DNA of 64,000 nt from Billgrantia tianxiuensis. GTDB taxonomy: Bacteria; Pseudomonadota; Gammaproteobacteria; Pseudomonadales; Halomonadaceae. The stretch lies in contig NZ_CP035042.1 in NCBI RefSeq assembly GCF_009834345.1, forward strand, positions 3,906,001-3,970,000, in the 5' to 3' direction. The translations under genes were made by a program, and so were the position numbers. The notes under the pieces are model-generated. The model was given only the letters and a program-made list of their open reading frames with translations, was not told the DNA's origin and did no database searches. Below, piece by piece: positions 20,599 through 31,675 of the stretch (positions are counted from its first letter, which is position 1; every line of letters begins with the position of its first letter).

Positions 20599-21114
20599 CG
20601 GGCAGGCACTCTGGCGCCCAGGCCAGCGCACGCAGGCGCCCTCCTCGATGCCGCGCGCCGCGAAGAAGCCGGCATTGACCTCCAGCGCCGCATGATAGGT
20701 GACTCCGGCCACGGTGACCGGGCAGTCGTAGGGGTTACGCGATGTGCACGGCTGCATGGTATGCAGGGCGGTGATCCGCCCCTCGGCGTCAAGGAAGGCG
20801 ATATCCAGCGGGATGCGGGTGCGGTACATCCAGAAACCGCCCTGGGGCGGCTGGGGCTCCTGATAGAGGAACAACATGCCGGCCTCCGGGTCGAGGTGGT
20901 CGCGATCCATCAACCCCTTCTGGCGCTCGGCCGAGGTGCGCGCCAGCTCCACTGCCAGCCGGTAGCGCTCGCCGCCGGCATGAATCTCCAGCGGCACACG
21001 CTCGAGCGTCGAGGGCTCATCGGCAGCCGCAGGCCACGGCCAGGCCATGGACAGCAGTGCCAGCACGATGATGCTCGCCAGCCCGCCGCCATTCAGTACT
21101 TGATCACGGATCAT
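20584..21114 (-). CDS. DUF192 family exported protein
   Basis: 176 residues with a signal peptide (LASIIVLALLSMAWPWPAAA) and one DUF192 domain. ELARTSAERQKGLMDRDHL, GFWMYRTRIPLDIAFLDAEG and MQPCTSRNPYDCPVTVAG are family motifs. Function is unknown. The start overlaps the modC stop by four bases (ATGA), so it is the last gene of a modABC-DUF192 operon; a link with molybdate metabolism is only suggested by this position. Confidence 0.88.
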   Translation of the reverse strand: MIRDQVLNGGGLASIIVLALLSMAWPWPAAADEPSTLERVPLEIHAGGERYRLAVELARTSAERQKGLMDRDHLDPEAGMLFLYQEPQPPQGGFWMYRTRIPLDIAFLDAEGRITALHTMQPCTSRNPYDCPVTVAGVTYHAALEVNAGFFAARGIEEGACVRWPGRQSACPSAAE

Positions 21115-22271
21115 GTCGCCATCTCCTTGGGTTCGTCGGGCAACAGGTGGATACCGGCCGCCAACAGCGAGACCTGCACCCTTTCACCGCGAGCCAGGGC
21201 ACTGCGCCTGGCGGCATGGGTGGAGATATCGAAGCGCAGCGTTTCTCCGACCGGCTCGACATCCACCGCCAGCGTGGTGGTGCCTCCCATTACGATCATT
21301 TCGCTCACCACACCCTCGACGACATTCTCGCGCTTGCCCTCGGCGGCCCGCGTTCCCCGATGTAGCACCACGTCGGAATCGGGCAGGTACCAGCTCACGC
21401 GCTGTCCCGGCGTACAGGCATCGAGACCCTGAGCCACCTCGAGCATGAGCGGTCCCCACTGTAGCCGACGCCCATCGGTGGCCGCTACCACCCGCCCCTC
21501 GAACAGGTTGTGGCGGTCCAGCAGCCGTGCCACCTCGGCGCTGGCCGGACGACGAAAGAGTGTCTCGGCATCGCCCTCCTGCAGACTCCTTCCTCCATGC
21601 AGTACGCAGAGCCGGTCGGCAAGGGCGACTGCCTCATCCAGGTCGTGGGTGACCAGCAGGATGGGAATGCGAATCTGCTCGCGCAGCCGGGACAGTTCGC
21701 GCTGCAACCGGCGGCGGGTTACCTGGTCCACGGCTGAAAACGGCTCGTCGAGCAGCAGTGCCCGGGGCTCGCGCGCCAGCGCTCGCGCCAATGCCACCCG
21801 CTGCCGCTGCCCGCCGGAGAGCTGCGCCGGGTAGCGCCCACCCAGCCCCTCCAGGTGCACGCGAGCCAGCCAGTGCTCGGCGCGCTCCGCCTGCTGCGAG
21901 GTCTCTAGATGGCGCAGCGCGATGCGTATGTTGTCGCGGGCACTCAGATGCGGAAACAGCGCATAGTCCTGGAACACCAGGCCTACGCGCCGCCGCTGCG
22001 GCCCACGATCGACCCCCGCCGCGGTGTCGAGCCAGGTCTCCTCGCCGCAGGCGATACGCCCCTCGCGCGGCTTCATCAGCCCGGCAATGGTTCGCAGCAG
22101 CGTGGTCTTGCCGCTGCCGGAGGGGCCGACCAGCGCCAGCATTTCGCCGGCATCGCAGTGGAACCGGGCATCGAGAGGAATGGGGCCGGACTGCTGTACG
22201 GCCACTTCCAGCCGCCCCGAGGCAGGCAGCAACTCACGGCCGGGCACAGGTCCCGTGTTGCGCTCAGACAC
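21111..22271 (-). CDS. modC: Molybdate/tungstate ABC transporter ATP-binding protein ModC
   Basis: 386 residues. Walker A is LVGPSGSGKTTLLRTIAG, the Q loop is FQDYALFPHL, the signature LSGGQRQRVALARALAREPR and Walker B ALLLDEPFSAVD. A C-terminal TOBE-like region (about residues 310-375) resembles molybdate-binding modules. The start is the GTG at 22271, overlapping modB by 8 bases; the upstream in-frame sequence belongs to modB. Together with modB and modA it forms a high-affinity oxyanion importer. Molybdenum would be needed for molybdoenzymes such as xanthine dehydrogenase. Confidence 0.93.
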   Translation of the reverse strand: MSERNTGPVPGRELLPASGRLEVAVQQSGPIPLDARFHCDAGEMLALVGPSGSGKTTLLRTIAGLMKPREGRIACGEETWLDTAAGVDRGPQRRRVGLVFQDYALFPHLSARDNIRIALRHLETSQQAERAEHWLARVHLEGLGGRYPAQLSGGQRQRVALARALAREPRALLLDEPFSAVDQVTRRRLQRELSRLREQIRIPILLVTHDLDEAVALADRLCVLHGGRSLQEGDAETLFRRPASAEVARLLDRHNLFEGRVVAATDGRRLQWGPLMLEVAQGLDACTPGQRVSWYLPDSDVVLHRGTRAAEGKRENVVEGVVSEMIVMGGTTTLAVDVEPVGETLRFDISTHAARRSALARGERVQVSLLAAGIHLLPDEPKEMAT

Positions 22272-22932
22272 GACGCCACCGCCTGCGGCCCGCCAGGCCG
22301 TATACCACGCCGATGGTGACGAAGGAGACCAGCAGCAGCATGGCCGACATGATGCCGGCGCCGCGCTCGTCGAAGGCCTGCACCCGGTCGTAGATGGCGA
22401 TGGCCAGGGTGCGGGTCTCGCCGTCGATGGCGCCACCCACCATCAGGATCACCCCGAACTCGCCCAGGGTATGGGCGAAGGTCAGCGCCAGTGCCGAGAT
22501 CACACCCGGCCAGACCAGCGGCAACTCGATGCGCAGGAAGGTCTGCCACGGCGAGAGCCCACAGCACCAGGCCGCCTCCCGCAGGTTGGCCGGCACCGCC
22601 TCGAAGGCGCGCTGGATCGGCTGCACGGCGAACGGCAGGTTGGCTACCAGCGAGGCCAGCAGGATGCCGGTGAAAGTGAAGTTGAGTCCCTCGCCGGTGA
22701 GACGATGCCAGAATGCTCCGAAGGGAGCGTCGCGGCCAAAGCTCATCATCAGGTAGAAGCCCAGCACCGTGGGCGGCATCACCAGCGGTAGCGCCACCAG
22801 GGCCTCGCACAGCGGTTTGCCGCGAAAGCTCGCCTGGGCGAGCACGCGGCCAAGCCACAGGCCTAAGGGCAGCAGGAACAGGCAGGTCAGCACCGCCAGC
22901 TGCAGCGAGACCGAGAGCGCCGTCCAGTCCAT
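22264..22932 (-). CDS. modB: Molybdate ABC transporter permease ModB
   Basis: 222 residues with five hydrophobic helices. ALPLVMPPTVLGFYLMMSFG and the cytoplasmic EAA loop EAAWCCGLSPWQTFLRIELPL are diagnostic of ModB; THTLGEFGVILMVGG follows. The ATG overlaps the modA stop (TGATG) and the gene end overlaps modC, showing tight coupling. A long open frame upstream in the same frame is a shadow over modA. Confidence 0.95.
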   Translation of the reverse strand: MDWTALSVSLQLAVLTCLFLLPLGLWLGRVLAQASFRGKPLCEALVALPLVMPPTVLGFYLMMSFGRDAPFGAFWHRLTGEGLNFTFTGILLASLVANLPFAVQPIQRAFEAVPANLREAAWCCGLSPWQTFLRIELPLVWPGVISALALTFAHTLGEFGVILMVGGAIDGETRTLAIAIYDRVQAFDERGAGIMSAMLLLVSFVTIGVVYGLAGRRRWRRV

Positions 22933-23759
22933 CAGGGCGTCTCGCTCCCTTCGCCGCTCGCGTCTTCGCCAGCCTCGCCGGGAAGGCGGAAACCATAGCG
23001 GGACAGGATCTCCCGGGCTTCGTCCTCCTGCAGCCAGGCGTAGAAGGCCCGGGCGGTCTCGCCGGCTCCCTTGACCAGCGCCATGCGCTGCACCAGCGGC
23101 TCGTGCCAGGCTTCGGGAATCAACAGGAAATCGCCGCGCTCGGCCAGCGGCGGCGCCAGTACCAGCGACTCGGCCACCAGGCCGCCGCGCGCATCGTCGG
23201 AAAGGGCGAACTGGGCCGCCTGGGAGACGTTCTCGCCGAATACGCGCAGTGGCGTAGTGGCTTCCCATAGCCCGGCCTGCTCGATCACCTGACGCGCCGC
23301 CACCCCGTAGGGTGCATGCTCGGGGTTGGCCAGGGCGATACGCTGTCGCCCTTCTCCCCGTTCGAACCCGGCCAGGGCCTCCTGCACGCCGGCAAGCGGC
23401 GCCTCGGTGGATGGCAGGTCGCCACGCCCGGCCCGCTGCAGCCAGACCAGCCGGCCCACGGCATAGACCTCGCTCCCTTCCTCCAGCAGGCCGGCCTCCT
23501 CCAGTGCCTCGACGTTGATTTCGTCGGCCGAGAGGAACACCTCGAACGGTGCGCCCTGCTGGATCTGGCGCCGGAAGTTGCCTGAAGCGCCGTAGTTGAC
23601 GCGCACGCTGTGCCCCGTTTCGGCCTCGAACGCCGCCAGCAGTTCGGGGAAGGCGAACTGCAGCGACGAGGCCGCGGCGACGATCGGCGACGCTGCCTGA
23701 GCCGGACTCCACGTCAGGACCAGACAGACGGCTACCAGCCAGCGGGGGAAAAATTTCAT
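22932..23759 (-). CDS. modA: Molybdate ABC transporter substrate-binding protein ModA
   Basis: 275 residues. Signal peptide MKFFPRWLVAVCLVLTWSPA; the mature part begins near ASPIVAAASSLQFAFPELLA. FEAETGHSVRVNYGASGNFRRQIQQGAPFEVFLSADE is the oxyanion-binding region of ModA, and YGVAARQVIEQAGLW and GENVSQAAQFALS follow. It captures molybdate or tungstate in the periplasm. The acidic tail after residue 265 (GEDASGEGSETP) is unusual and fits a halophilic proteome. First gene of the operon. Confidence 0.94.
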   Translation of the reverse strand: MKFFPRWLVAVCLVLTWSPAQAASPIVAAASSLQFAFPELLAAFEAETGHSVRVNYGASGNFRRQIQQGAPFEVFLSADEINVEALEEAGLLEEGSEVYAVGRLVWLQRAGRGDLPSTEAPLAGVQEALAGFERGEGRQRIALANPEHAPYGVAARQVIEQAGLWEATTPLRVFGENVSQAAQFALSDDARGGLVAESLVLAPPLAERGDFLLIPEAWHEPLVQRMALVKGAGETARAFYAWLQEDEAREILSRYGFRLPGEAGEDASGEGSETP

Positions 23760-23861
23760 CGTGAGCGTCCCAGGCGCAGGGAATGACGTGACGGCATTGT
23801 CATTCAGCGGCTGCGGCCGGTAAAGCCGGCCAGGGGAGGTACCACCACCAACATCGTGGAA

Positions 23862-24596
23862 TCAGGAGGCAACGTCCTCGCGCTGACCGAGGATCGCCAT
23901 CAGGTCGATGCGTGTTTCGCGAGTGGTCAGATCGAGCAGCCCTTCCAGCGCCTGGAGGTGATCGTGAACGCAGCGCCGCGCCGCTTCGCCGTCGCCGCTG
24001 CGCAGGTGAGCGAGCAGCGCCGGATGATCCTCGGCCAGGTAGCAGCTCGCCAGGCCGGCGCGCTTGTACAGTGCGATGACGATGGAGGTACGCAGGATCA
24101 AGTCGGTCAACATCGCTCCGAGCACGCGATTGGGCGAGTGCTCGGCGAGCAGGTGATGGATGGCCAGCGAGCGCTCGATACGCTCAGGCTCGTCGCCGCG
24201 AGCATGGGCATCGGCCTCCTGCTCGACCAGCGTGGCAATGTTCGCCAGCAGCTCGTTGTCGAGCCGGCCGGCCAACAGTGCCGCCACTTCCCCTTCCACC
24301 AGGCGACGGGCAGCGAAGGTTTCGCGGGTCTCCTCGATGCTCGGCGCGCGTACCCGGGCCACCTGGTTGGGCTGCTGGCTGACGACATGATCGGCCGCCA
24401 GCCGGGTCAGCGCCTTGCGTACCACCGAGCGGCTGACGCCGAATATCTCGCCCAGCGCCACCTCCGGCAGCCGTGTGCCGGGCGGCAGACGCTGGGTCAA
24501 CACGGCAGTGCGTACCTTGTCGACAATGAAGCGGTCGCTGATCCGTCCACCGCCCCGCGTCTCGGCGGCAATCTCGTCCTGCCAGGTAGTGCTCAT
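23862..24596 (-). CDS. GntR-family transcriptional regulator, FCD (FadR-like) class
   Basis: 244 residues. An N-terminal winged helix (LTQRLPPGTRLPEVALGEIFGVSRSVVRKALTRL, residues about 33-66) precedes an all-helical FCD ligand domain in which RRLVEGEVAALL and the His residues of IHHLLAEHSP and HLQALEG are likely metal/ligand contacts. It lies just downstream of the gcl-hyi-glxR-ttuD-pyk genes on the same strand. A perfect TGTATACA box sits between its start and pyk, so it probably regulates itself and the glyoxylate/ureide genes that carry the same box. Ligand unknown; an allantoin or glyoxylate derivative is plausible. Confidence 0.9.
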   Translation of the reverse strand: MSTTWQDEIAAETRGGGRISDRFIVDKVRTAVLTQRLPPGTRLPEVALGEIFGVSRSVVRKALTRLAADHVVSQQPNQVARVRAPSIEETRETFAARRLVEGEVAALLAGRLDNELLANIATLVEQEADAHARGDEPERIERSLAIHHLLAEHSPNRVLGAMLTDLILRTSIVIALYKRAGLASCYLAEDHPALLAHLRSGDGEAARRCVHDHLQALEGLLDLTTRETRIDLMAILGQREDVAS

Positions 24597-24673
24597 GAGC
24601 CGACCTCGTCTCCCTCGTTCATGAGCCTACCTTCGCATGTTTCCCCGATCCTGGCCACACGAATGCCCACTTT

Positions 24674-24683
24674 CTGTATACAA
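24674..24683. promoter_or_regulatory. TTGTATACAA-type box upstream of the FCD regulator
   Basis: CTGTATACAA with an exact TGTATACA core, 79 bases before the regulator start and just past the pyk stop. The same core recurs in the ureide island. It fits the T-GT-N-AC-A symmetry of FadR-subfamily operators. Autoregulation is inferred. Confidence 0.65.
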
Positions 24684-24687
24684 AACC

Positions 24688-26175
24688 TCAGGCCGGAGAA
24701 TGTTTCTCGGAAACATCCAATATCTTCAGGGTATTGGTTCCACCGTGGGCGTTCATGTGGTCGCCCCGGGTCAGGATGACATGATCCCCCGGTTCGGCAA
24801 TCCCCTGTTCCACCAACAGCGCCAGCGCCCGGTCGTTGAGCTCGCTGGCGGCCATCGCCGTGGTGTCGAACGGCAGCGAGACCACCCCGCGGTAGAGCGC
24901 CATGCGCCGCTGGGCGATGGGGCTGTGGGCCAGCCCGACGATGGGCAGCCCCGAGCGGATGCGCGAGGCGATCAGCGGGGTGTAGCCGGTGGAGGTCATG
25001 CAGGCGATGGCGGCCACCCCGGTGAGGTGGTTGGCGGCATACATGGCCGACAGCGCAATGGTCTCGTCGATGCGCGAGAAGCCCTCGTGGATGCGGTGGC
25101 CCGACTCCTGGGCGATGCGCTCGCGCTCGGCGCCGAGGCACACCCGGCGCATCGCTTCCAGCGTCTCCACCGGGTAGTCGCCGGCGGCGGTCTCGGCCGA
25201 GAGCATCACCGCGTCGGTGCCGTCGAGCACGGCGTTGGCGACGTCGAACACCTCGGCGCGGGTGGGCAGCGGCGAGGTAATCATCGACTCCATCATCTGG
25301 GTCGCGGTGATCACCGCGCGGTTGAGCGTGCGGGCGCGCTTGATGATGCGCTTTTGCATGCCGATCAGCTTCTCGTCGCCGATTTCCACACCGAGATCGC
25401 CGCGCGCCACCATCACCGCCTCGGAGGCCTCGATGATGCCGTTCAGGGTGGCGTCGTCGGCCACCGCCTCGGCGCGCTCGAGCTTGGCGACCAGGCCGAT
25501 CTCCTTGCCCGCCTCGCCCAGCAGGCGGCGCGCCTCGTGCATGTCCTCGGCCGAGCGCGGGAAGGAGACGGCCAGATAATCCACGCCGATCTCGATGGCG
25601 GTTGCGAGGTCGGCCTTGTCCTTGTCGGTGAGCGCCGGGGCCGAGAGTCCGCCGCCCTGCTTGTTGATGCCCTTGTTGTTGGAGAGCTTGCCGCCGGTGA
25701 CCACGGTGGTGTGGACCTGTTCGCCCGCGACGCGCTCCACCACGAGCACCAGGCGGCCGTCGTCGAGCAGCAGGCGATCGCCGGGGGCGACATCGTCGAT
25801 CAGCTGCTTGTAGTCGCAGCCGACGCGGGTGGCGTCGCCGGCGTCGCTGGCGAGTGCCATGTCGAGCACGAAGGGCTGGCCCTCCTCGAGCACCACGGCG
25901 CCGTCCTGGAAACGGGCAATGCGGATCTTGGGCCCCTGCAGGTCGCCCAGGGCGGCGACGCTGCGTCCCAGGCGGTCGGCGATCTGGCGCACGGCGATCA
26001 GTCGGCGGCGGTGGTCGGCGGCGCTGCCGTGGGAGAAGTTGAGGCGCACCACGTCGACGCCGGTGCGGATCATCGCCTCCAGCACGCCCTCGCGATCGCT
26101 GGCCGGCCCCAGGGTGGCGACGATCTTGGTGCGGCGGATGGGGTCGTGAATGGGAGCGTGTGGCGGAAGCGTCAT
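24688..26175 (-). CDS. pyk: Pyruvate kinase
   Basis: 495 residues. [46 protein letters not shown], the active-site [23 protein letters not shown] and [20 protein letters not shown] are all present. It converts phosphoenolpyruvate to pyruvate. The gene overlaps the stop of the glycerate kinase gene (ATGA), an arrangement seen where glycerate made from glyoxylate feeds lower glycolysis. Length is normal (about 470-500). The long open frames on the opposite strand and in other frames here are GC-driven shadows. Confidence 0.96.
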   Translation of the reverse strand: MTLPPHAPIHDPIRRTKIVATLGPASDREGVLEAMIRTGVDVVRLNFSHGSAADHRRRLIAVRQIADRLGRSVAALGDLQGPKIRIARFQDGAVVLEEGQPFVLDMALASDAGDATRVGCDYKQLIDDVAPGDRLLLDDGRLVLVVERVAGEQVHTTVVTGGKLSNNKGINKQGGGLSAPALTDKDKADLATAIEIGVDYLAVSFPRSAEDMHEARRLLGEAGKEIGLVAKLERAEAVADDATLNGIIEASEAVMVARGDLGVEIGDEKLIGMQKRIIKRARTLNRAVITATQMMESMITSPLPTRAEVFDVANAVLDGTDAVMLSAETAAGDYPVETLEAMRRVCLGAERERIAQESGHRIHEGFSRIDETIALSAMYAANHLTGVAAIACMTSTGYTPLIASRIRSGLPIVGLAHSPIAQRRMALYRGVVSLPFDTTAMAASELNDRALALLVEQGIAEPGDHVILTRGDHMNAHGGTNTLKILDVSEKHSPA

Positions 26176-27476
26176 GGTGTCCTCGGCAAGACCAGGATGG
26201 CACGGAAGTCGTTGACATTGGTTCGAGTCGGCCCAGTGACGATCAGTCGATCCAATGCCTGGAAGAAAGTATACGCGTCGTTACGTGACAGGTAATCGGC
26301 CGGTTCGAGGCCTCGCTCCTTGGCACGGTTCCAATCATCGGGCGAGAACAGCGCGCCGGCATTGTCTTCGGAGCCGTCGATGCCATCGGTATCGATGGCC
26401 AGGGCGTGGACGCCCGCAACACCTTCCAGCGCCTCGAACAGTCCCAGCAAGTATTCGACGTTACGCCCGCCGCGACCGTCGCCGCGCACGGTGACGCTGG
26501 TCTCGCCGCCGGAGAGGATCAGCAATGGCGAAGCGACCTCGTCGTGGGCCTCGAGCGCCAGGCGCGCCTGGGCACGCCCCAGTTCGCGGGCCTCGCCCTC
26601 AAGGTCGTCGCCCAGCACCTTCACCGTCACGCCGGCCGCTTCGGCCGCGGCCCTGGCAGCCTCCAGCGCATCCCGGGCACGCGCCAGGGTGACGCTGTCG
26701 TCGCGTTCGAAGGCTTCGTCGTTGGGCGATGGCGCTCCCTGAACCTGCTCCAGATGACGACGCACGTGAGCGGGCACCTCGATGCCGTAGCGCTCCAGCA
26801 CCGCCAGGGCATCGGCCGGGGTCGAGCGATCCGGTAGGGTCGGCCCCGAGGCGATCTGCGTGGCGACGTCGCCGGGGATGTCGGAGATCAGCCAGGTCAA
26901 CACCTGGGCGGGGTGCGCCGCCGCCGCCAGGCGTCCGCCCTTGATCGCCGAAAGATGGCGGCGCACCGTGTTCATCTGGCCGATGGGAGCCCCGCACCGC
27001 AGCAGCTCGCGGTTGATGGCCTGCTTGTCGGCAAGCGAGATGCCCTCGGCAGGCAGCGTCATCAAGGCCGAGCCGCCACCGGAGATCAGCGCGATCACGC
27101 GGTCGTCCTCATCCAGCCCCTCGACGGCTTCGAGCATGCGCCGGGCCGCCTTTTCGCCCAAGTCGTCGGGCATCGGGTGAGAGGCTTCGAGTACGTCGAT
27201 CACCTCGCATGGCTCGCCATGCCCGTAGCGCGTGACCACCAGTCCGGAGAGCGGTGCGTCAGGACAGCGCTCTTGCCAGGCGCGCTCCAGCGCTGCGGCC
27301 ATGGCCGCAGCGGCCTTACCGGCGCCCACCACCACGGTGCGACCCGGAGGAGGGTCGGGTAGCAGGTCGGCGACCAGGGTATCGGGATGCACGGCGGTCA
27401 CGGCAACGTCGGCGAGCTGGCGCAACCACGCTGCCACGTCCGCCGTTGAGTCGAGGGAAGGAAGATCAGGAGTCAT
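26172..27476 (-). CDS. ttuD: Glycerate 2-kinase, MOFRL/TtuD family (often annotated hydroxypyruvate reductase)
   Basis: 434 residues. [38 protein letters not shown] and [26 protein letters not shown] form the DUF4147 glycerate-kinase domain; the C-terminal MOFRL domain has [21 protein letters not shown] and [17 protein letters not shown]. Family members phosphorylate D-glycerate to 2-phosphoglycerate, although TtuD homologues were first called hydroxypyruvate reductase. Start 27476 is favoured by spacing to GAGG; an ATG two codons upstream is possible. It overlaps pyk by four bases and takes the glycerate formed by GlxR. Confidence 0.9.
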   Translation of the reverse strand: MTPDLPSLDSTADVAAWLRQLADVAVTAVHPDTLVADLLPDPPPGRTVVVGAGKAAAAMAAALERAWQERCPDAPLSGLVVTRYGHGEPCEVIDVLEASHPMPDDLGEKAARRMLEAVEGLDEDDRVIALISGGGSALMTLPAEGISLADKQAINRELLRCGAPIGQMNTVRRHLSAIKGGRLAAAAHPAQVLTWLISDIPGDVATQIASGPTLPDRSTPADALAVLERYGIEVPAHVRRHLEQVQGAPSPNDEAFERDDSVTLARARDALEAARAAAEAAGVTVKVLGDDLEGEARELGRAQARLALEAHDEVASPLLILSGGETSVTVRGDGRGGRNVEYLLGLFEALEGVAGVHALAIDTDGIDGSEDNAGALFSPDDWNRAKERGLEPADYLSRNDAYTFFQALDRLIVTGPTRTNVNDFRAILVLPRTP

Positions 27477-27529
27477 GGACATACACCTCACTGGCGACAG
27501 GCTTCGACGGTAGCAGCAGGCAAAGAGAG

Positions 27530-27577
27530 AAAAAAGCCCGGCGACGGGCGGGTCCAGCCGGGGATCCCGCCGCCGGG
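27530..27577 (-). terminator. Terminator-like hairpin with T6 tail between glxR and ttuD
   Basis: On the minus strand CCCGGCG (from 27577) and CGCCGGG (to 27537) close a long GC-rich hairpin followed by six T (27535-27530). Placed inside the operon, it may attenuate ttuD-pyk relative to gcl-hyi-glxR. Confidence 0.7.
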
Positions 27578-27696
27578 TCAAGGCCGCATGGGGTACGGCC
27601 GGTTGGTGGACGACGGCCCGACGCCCACCGGAGGGAAGCCTGGCCTACCGTCTGCGCGACTGGCAGGCCGCATAGCGTCTCCTCAATGTACGCAGC

Positions 27697-28581
27697 TCAG
27701 TTGCCCACCTCATGGTCGGACAACGCCTCCAGCGCGCGCAGGATACCGGCATGATCCCACTCCCCACCGCCATGCGCGGTGCAGGCCTGGAACAGCTGCT
27801 GGGCGTTGGCGGTGCCGGGCAGCGCCAGGTTGAGGCTGCGCGCCCCTTCCAGGGCCAGGTTGAGGTCCTTCTGGTGCAGCTTGATCTTGAAGCCCGGATC
27901 GAAGGTACGCTTGATCATGCGCTCGCCGTGCACGTCGAGGATTTTCGATTGCGCCAGGCCGCCGAGCAGCGATTCGCGCACCTTGGCCACGTCGGCGCCC
28001 GCCTTGGAAGCGAACAGCAGGCCTTCGGCCACCGCCTCGATGGTGAGTGCCACCACGATCTGGTTGGCCACCTTGCAGGTCTGGCCGGCACCGTGGCCGC
28101 CAATATGAGTGATGGTCTTGCCCATCACCTCGAGAATCGGCTTGGCACGCGAGAAGCCCTCCTCGGTGGCGCCCACCATGATGGTCAGCGCCGCGTTGAT
28201 GGCACCGCCCTCGCCGCCGGACACCGGCGCGTCGACATATTCGCCGCCAGCCTCATGGATGCGCTTGGCGAAGCCCTGGGTGGCGATGGGTGCAATCGAA
28301 CTCATGTCGATCACCAGGGTGCCGGGCTTGAGCCCTTCGATGACGCCGCCCTCGCCGAACAGTACCTGCTCGACGTCGGGGGTGTCCGGCACCATGGTGA
28401 TGACGACCTCGGCCTGCTCGGCCACGGCGCGGGGGCTGTCGAGTTCGCGCATGCCCTTCTCGGCCAGGGTGGCGTCCAGCGTGCCGCGCTTGACGGTGAC
28501 GAGTTCGTGGCCGGCATCCAGCAGATGCCCCGCCATGGGGCGGCCCATGATGCCAAGGCCAATGAAACCGATCTTGCTCAT
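27697..28581 (-). CDS. glxR: Tartronate semialdehyde reductase (2-hydroxy-3-oxopropionate reductase)
   Basis: 294 residues of the beta-hydroxyacid dehydrogenase family. KIGFIGLGIMGRPMAGHLL is the NAD(P)-binding motif, DAPVSGGEGGAINAALTIMVG the substrate loop, GHGAGQTCKVANQIVVALTIEA holds the catalytic lysine and FKIKLHQKDLNLALEGAR the C-terminal signature. It reduces tartronate semialdehyde from Gcl to D-glycerate. Genes gcl and hyi lie upstream and ttuD downstream, on the same strand. A 114-base repeat separates it from hyi. Confidence 0.95.
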   Translation of the reverse strand: MSKIGFIGLGIMGRPMAGHLLDAGHELVTVKRGTLDATLAEKGMRELDSPRAVAEQAEVVITMVPDTPDVEQVLFGEGGVIEGLKPGTLVIDMSSIAPIATQGFAKRIHEAGGEYVDAPVSGGEGGAINAALTIMVGATEEGFSRAKPILEVMGKTITHIGGHGAGQTCKVANQIVVALTIEAVAEGLLFASKAGADVAKVRESLLGGLAQSKILDVHGERMIKRTFDPGFKIKLHQKDLNLALEGARSLNLALPGTANAQQLFQACTAHGGGEWDHAGILRALEALSDHEVGN

Positions 28582-28653
28582 GATGCTTCTCCTTTCCGCT
28601 TGTCTTTGTCGTTGCAATCGGATGCAGTGGCAGTCGCGAATGACGTTGCCACT

Positions 28654-28767
28654 CGGGGCTGATCCGTCGACAGGCCGTCGAGGAGGCGCTGTGAACCCAT
28701 CCCTGGGCGCTACTTTTGCCATCCATGGCAAAAGACCTCCTCTTTGGCCTGCCCCCGGCGCCCCTCG
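28654..28767. repeat. Intergenic repeat copy A (about 114 bp) between hyi and glxR
   Basis: Nearly identical to the element at 29615-29727. The middle contains a 10-bp palindrome, CTTTTGCCAT (28713-28722) with ATGGCAAAAG (28725-28734). The left end reads CGACAGGccgtCGAGGAGG and the right end, read on the other strand, gives GGCAGGccaaaGAGGAGG, so the ends are inverted copies. Probably a family of mobile or processed extragenic elements. Confidence 0.85.
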
Positions 28768-28787
28768 TTAGGAGGGGCTGCTGCGCC

Positions 28788-29567
28788 TCAGCCGCGGGCT
28801 TGGTCGAGCCAGCCCAGCCCTTCTTTTGTCGTCGTCTTCGGCTTGTACTCGCAGCCGATCCAGCCGTCGTAGCCCAACCGGTCGAGATGGGCGAACAGGA
28901 ACGGGTAGTGGATCTCGCCAGTACCCGGCTCGTGGCGGCCCGGGTTGTCGGCCAACTGCACGTGAGCGATGCGATCCAGGTGCTTCTCGATGGTCGGCGC
29001 CAGGTCGCCCTCCATGATCTGCATGTGGTAGATGTCGTACTGCAGCTTGAGGTTGGGGCTGCCCACCTCGTCGAAGATCGCCAGGGCCTGCTCGGTGCGG
29101 TTGAGGAAGAAGCCGGGAATGTCGCGGGTGTTGATCGGCTCGGCAAGTAGCAGGATACCGGCGGCCTCGAGCTTATCCGCAGCGTAGCGCAGGTTCTCCA
29201 CCAGGGTGCGCCGCGCCTGCTCCAGGCTCACGCCCTGGGGCTGGATGCCGGCCAGGCAGTTGACCTGCTTGCAGCCGAGCACCGTGGCGTAGTCGATGGC
29301 TTTCTCCACGCCGGCGCGAAACTCCTCGACGCGATCCGGGTGGCAGGCGATGCCGCGCTCGCCGGCACCCCAGTCGCCGGCCGGCAGGTTGTGCAGCACC
29401 TGGGTCAGACCGTGCTCGTCGAGGCGCGCCTTGAGCTCGGCGGCGGAATAATCGTAGGGGAAGAGGTACTCGACGCCCTTGAAGCCGGCCTCGGCGGCGG
29501 CCTTGAAGCGGTCGAGGAAATCCTCCTCGGTGAACAGCATGCTGAGGTTGGCGGCAAACTTGGGCAT
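28788..29567 (-). CDS. hyi: Hydroxypyruvate isomerase
   Basis: 259 residues, one xylose-isomerase-like TIM barrel. MPKFAANLSMLFTEEDFLDRF, GFKGVEYLFPYDYSAAELKA, QVLHNLPAGDWGAGERGIAC and LLAEPINTRDIPGFFLNRTEQAL match Hyi, including the metal-binding Glu in the last. It interconverts hydroxypyruvate and tartronate semialdehyde, allowing flux between Gcl and GlxR. Flanked on both sides by the same intergenic repeat. AAGGAGTCAAATC precedes the ATG. Confidence 0.95.
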   Translation of the reverse strand: MPKFAANLSMLFTEEDFLDRFKAAAEAGFKGVEYLFPYDYSAAELKARLDEHGLTQVLHNLPAGDWGAGERGIACHPDRVEEFRAGVEKAIDYATVLGCKQVNCLAGIQPQGVSLEQARRTLVENLRYAADKLEAAGILLLAEPINTRDIPGFFLNRTEQALAIFDEVGSPNLKLQYDIYHMQIMEGDLAPTIEKHLDRIAHVQLADNPGRHEPGTGEIHYPFLFAHLDRLGYDGWIGCEYKPKTTTKEGLGWLDQARG

Positions 29568-29614
29568 GATTTGACTCCTTGGGTCGTAGCCAGGTCTCGC
29601 GCTGTGCTATCGAA

Positions 29615-29727
29615 CGGGGCTGACCCGGCGACAGGACTGCGAGGAGGCGCTGTGAACCCATCCCTGGGGCTACTTTTGCCATCCATGGCAAAAGACCTCC
29701 TCTACGTCCTGTCCCCGGCGCCCCTCG
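29615..29727. repeat. Intergenic repeat copy B (about 113 bp) between gcl and hyi
   Basis: Second copy of the 28654-28767 element in the same orientation, differing at about a dozen positions. Terminal inverted similarity is clearer here: CCGGCGACAGGactgCGAGGAGG at the left, and GCCGGGGACAGGacgtAGAGGAGG (in part) reading inward from the right. Core palindrome arms are 29673-29682 and 29685-29694. Confidence 0.85.
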
Positions 29728-29777
29728 GCGCGGCCTGCCAATCAATCGAAACGATGAGTTCTCGCAGTGTTTCCTTC

Positions 29778-31553
<1,776 letters not shown>

Positions 31554-31600
31554 GACGGTTCCTCCCGTGAGTGGCTGCCTTTTGTTTTTGGAAATTATTT

Positions 31601-31610
31601 CTGTATACCG
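31601..31610. promoter_or_regulatory. TTGTATACAA-type box upstream of gcl
   Basis: CTGTATACCG at 31601-31610, one mismatch to the TGTATACA core, 49 bases before the gcl ATG, within AT-rich DNA suited to a promoter. Weaker than the perfect copies elsewhere. Confidence 0.5.
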
Positions 31611-31675
31611 AGATTAGAAGCCTCGACACGCATCGTCAACATTAACTGGAAAATATTTTCATAAAATTCTCTAAG

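Noticed and set aside
26262..26274. GTATAC inside the glycerate kinase gene, and similar cores near 16436 and 22300
   Set aside because: These lie in coding sequence without the flanking TTG/CAA symmetry, so they are not counted as regulon boxes.
24637..26295. Long open frame on the plus strand (552 codons) opposite pyruvate kinase, and another long minus frame over it
   Set aside because: Composition is His/Gly/Ala/Arg-rich without recognisable motifs; the pyk frame on the same DNA is fully conserved. High GC makes long antisense frames common.
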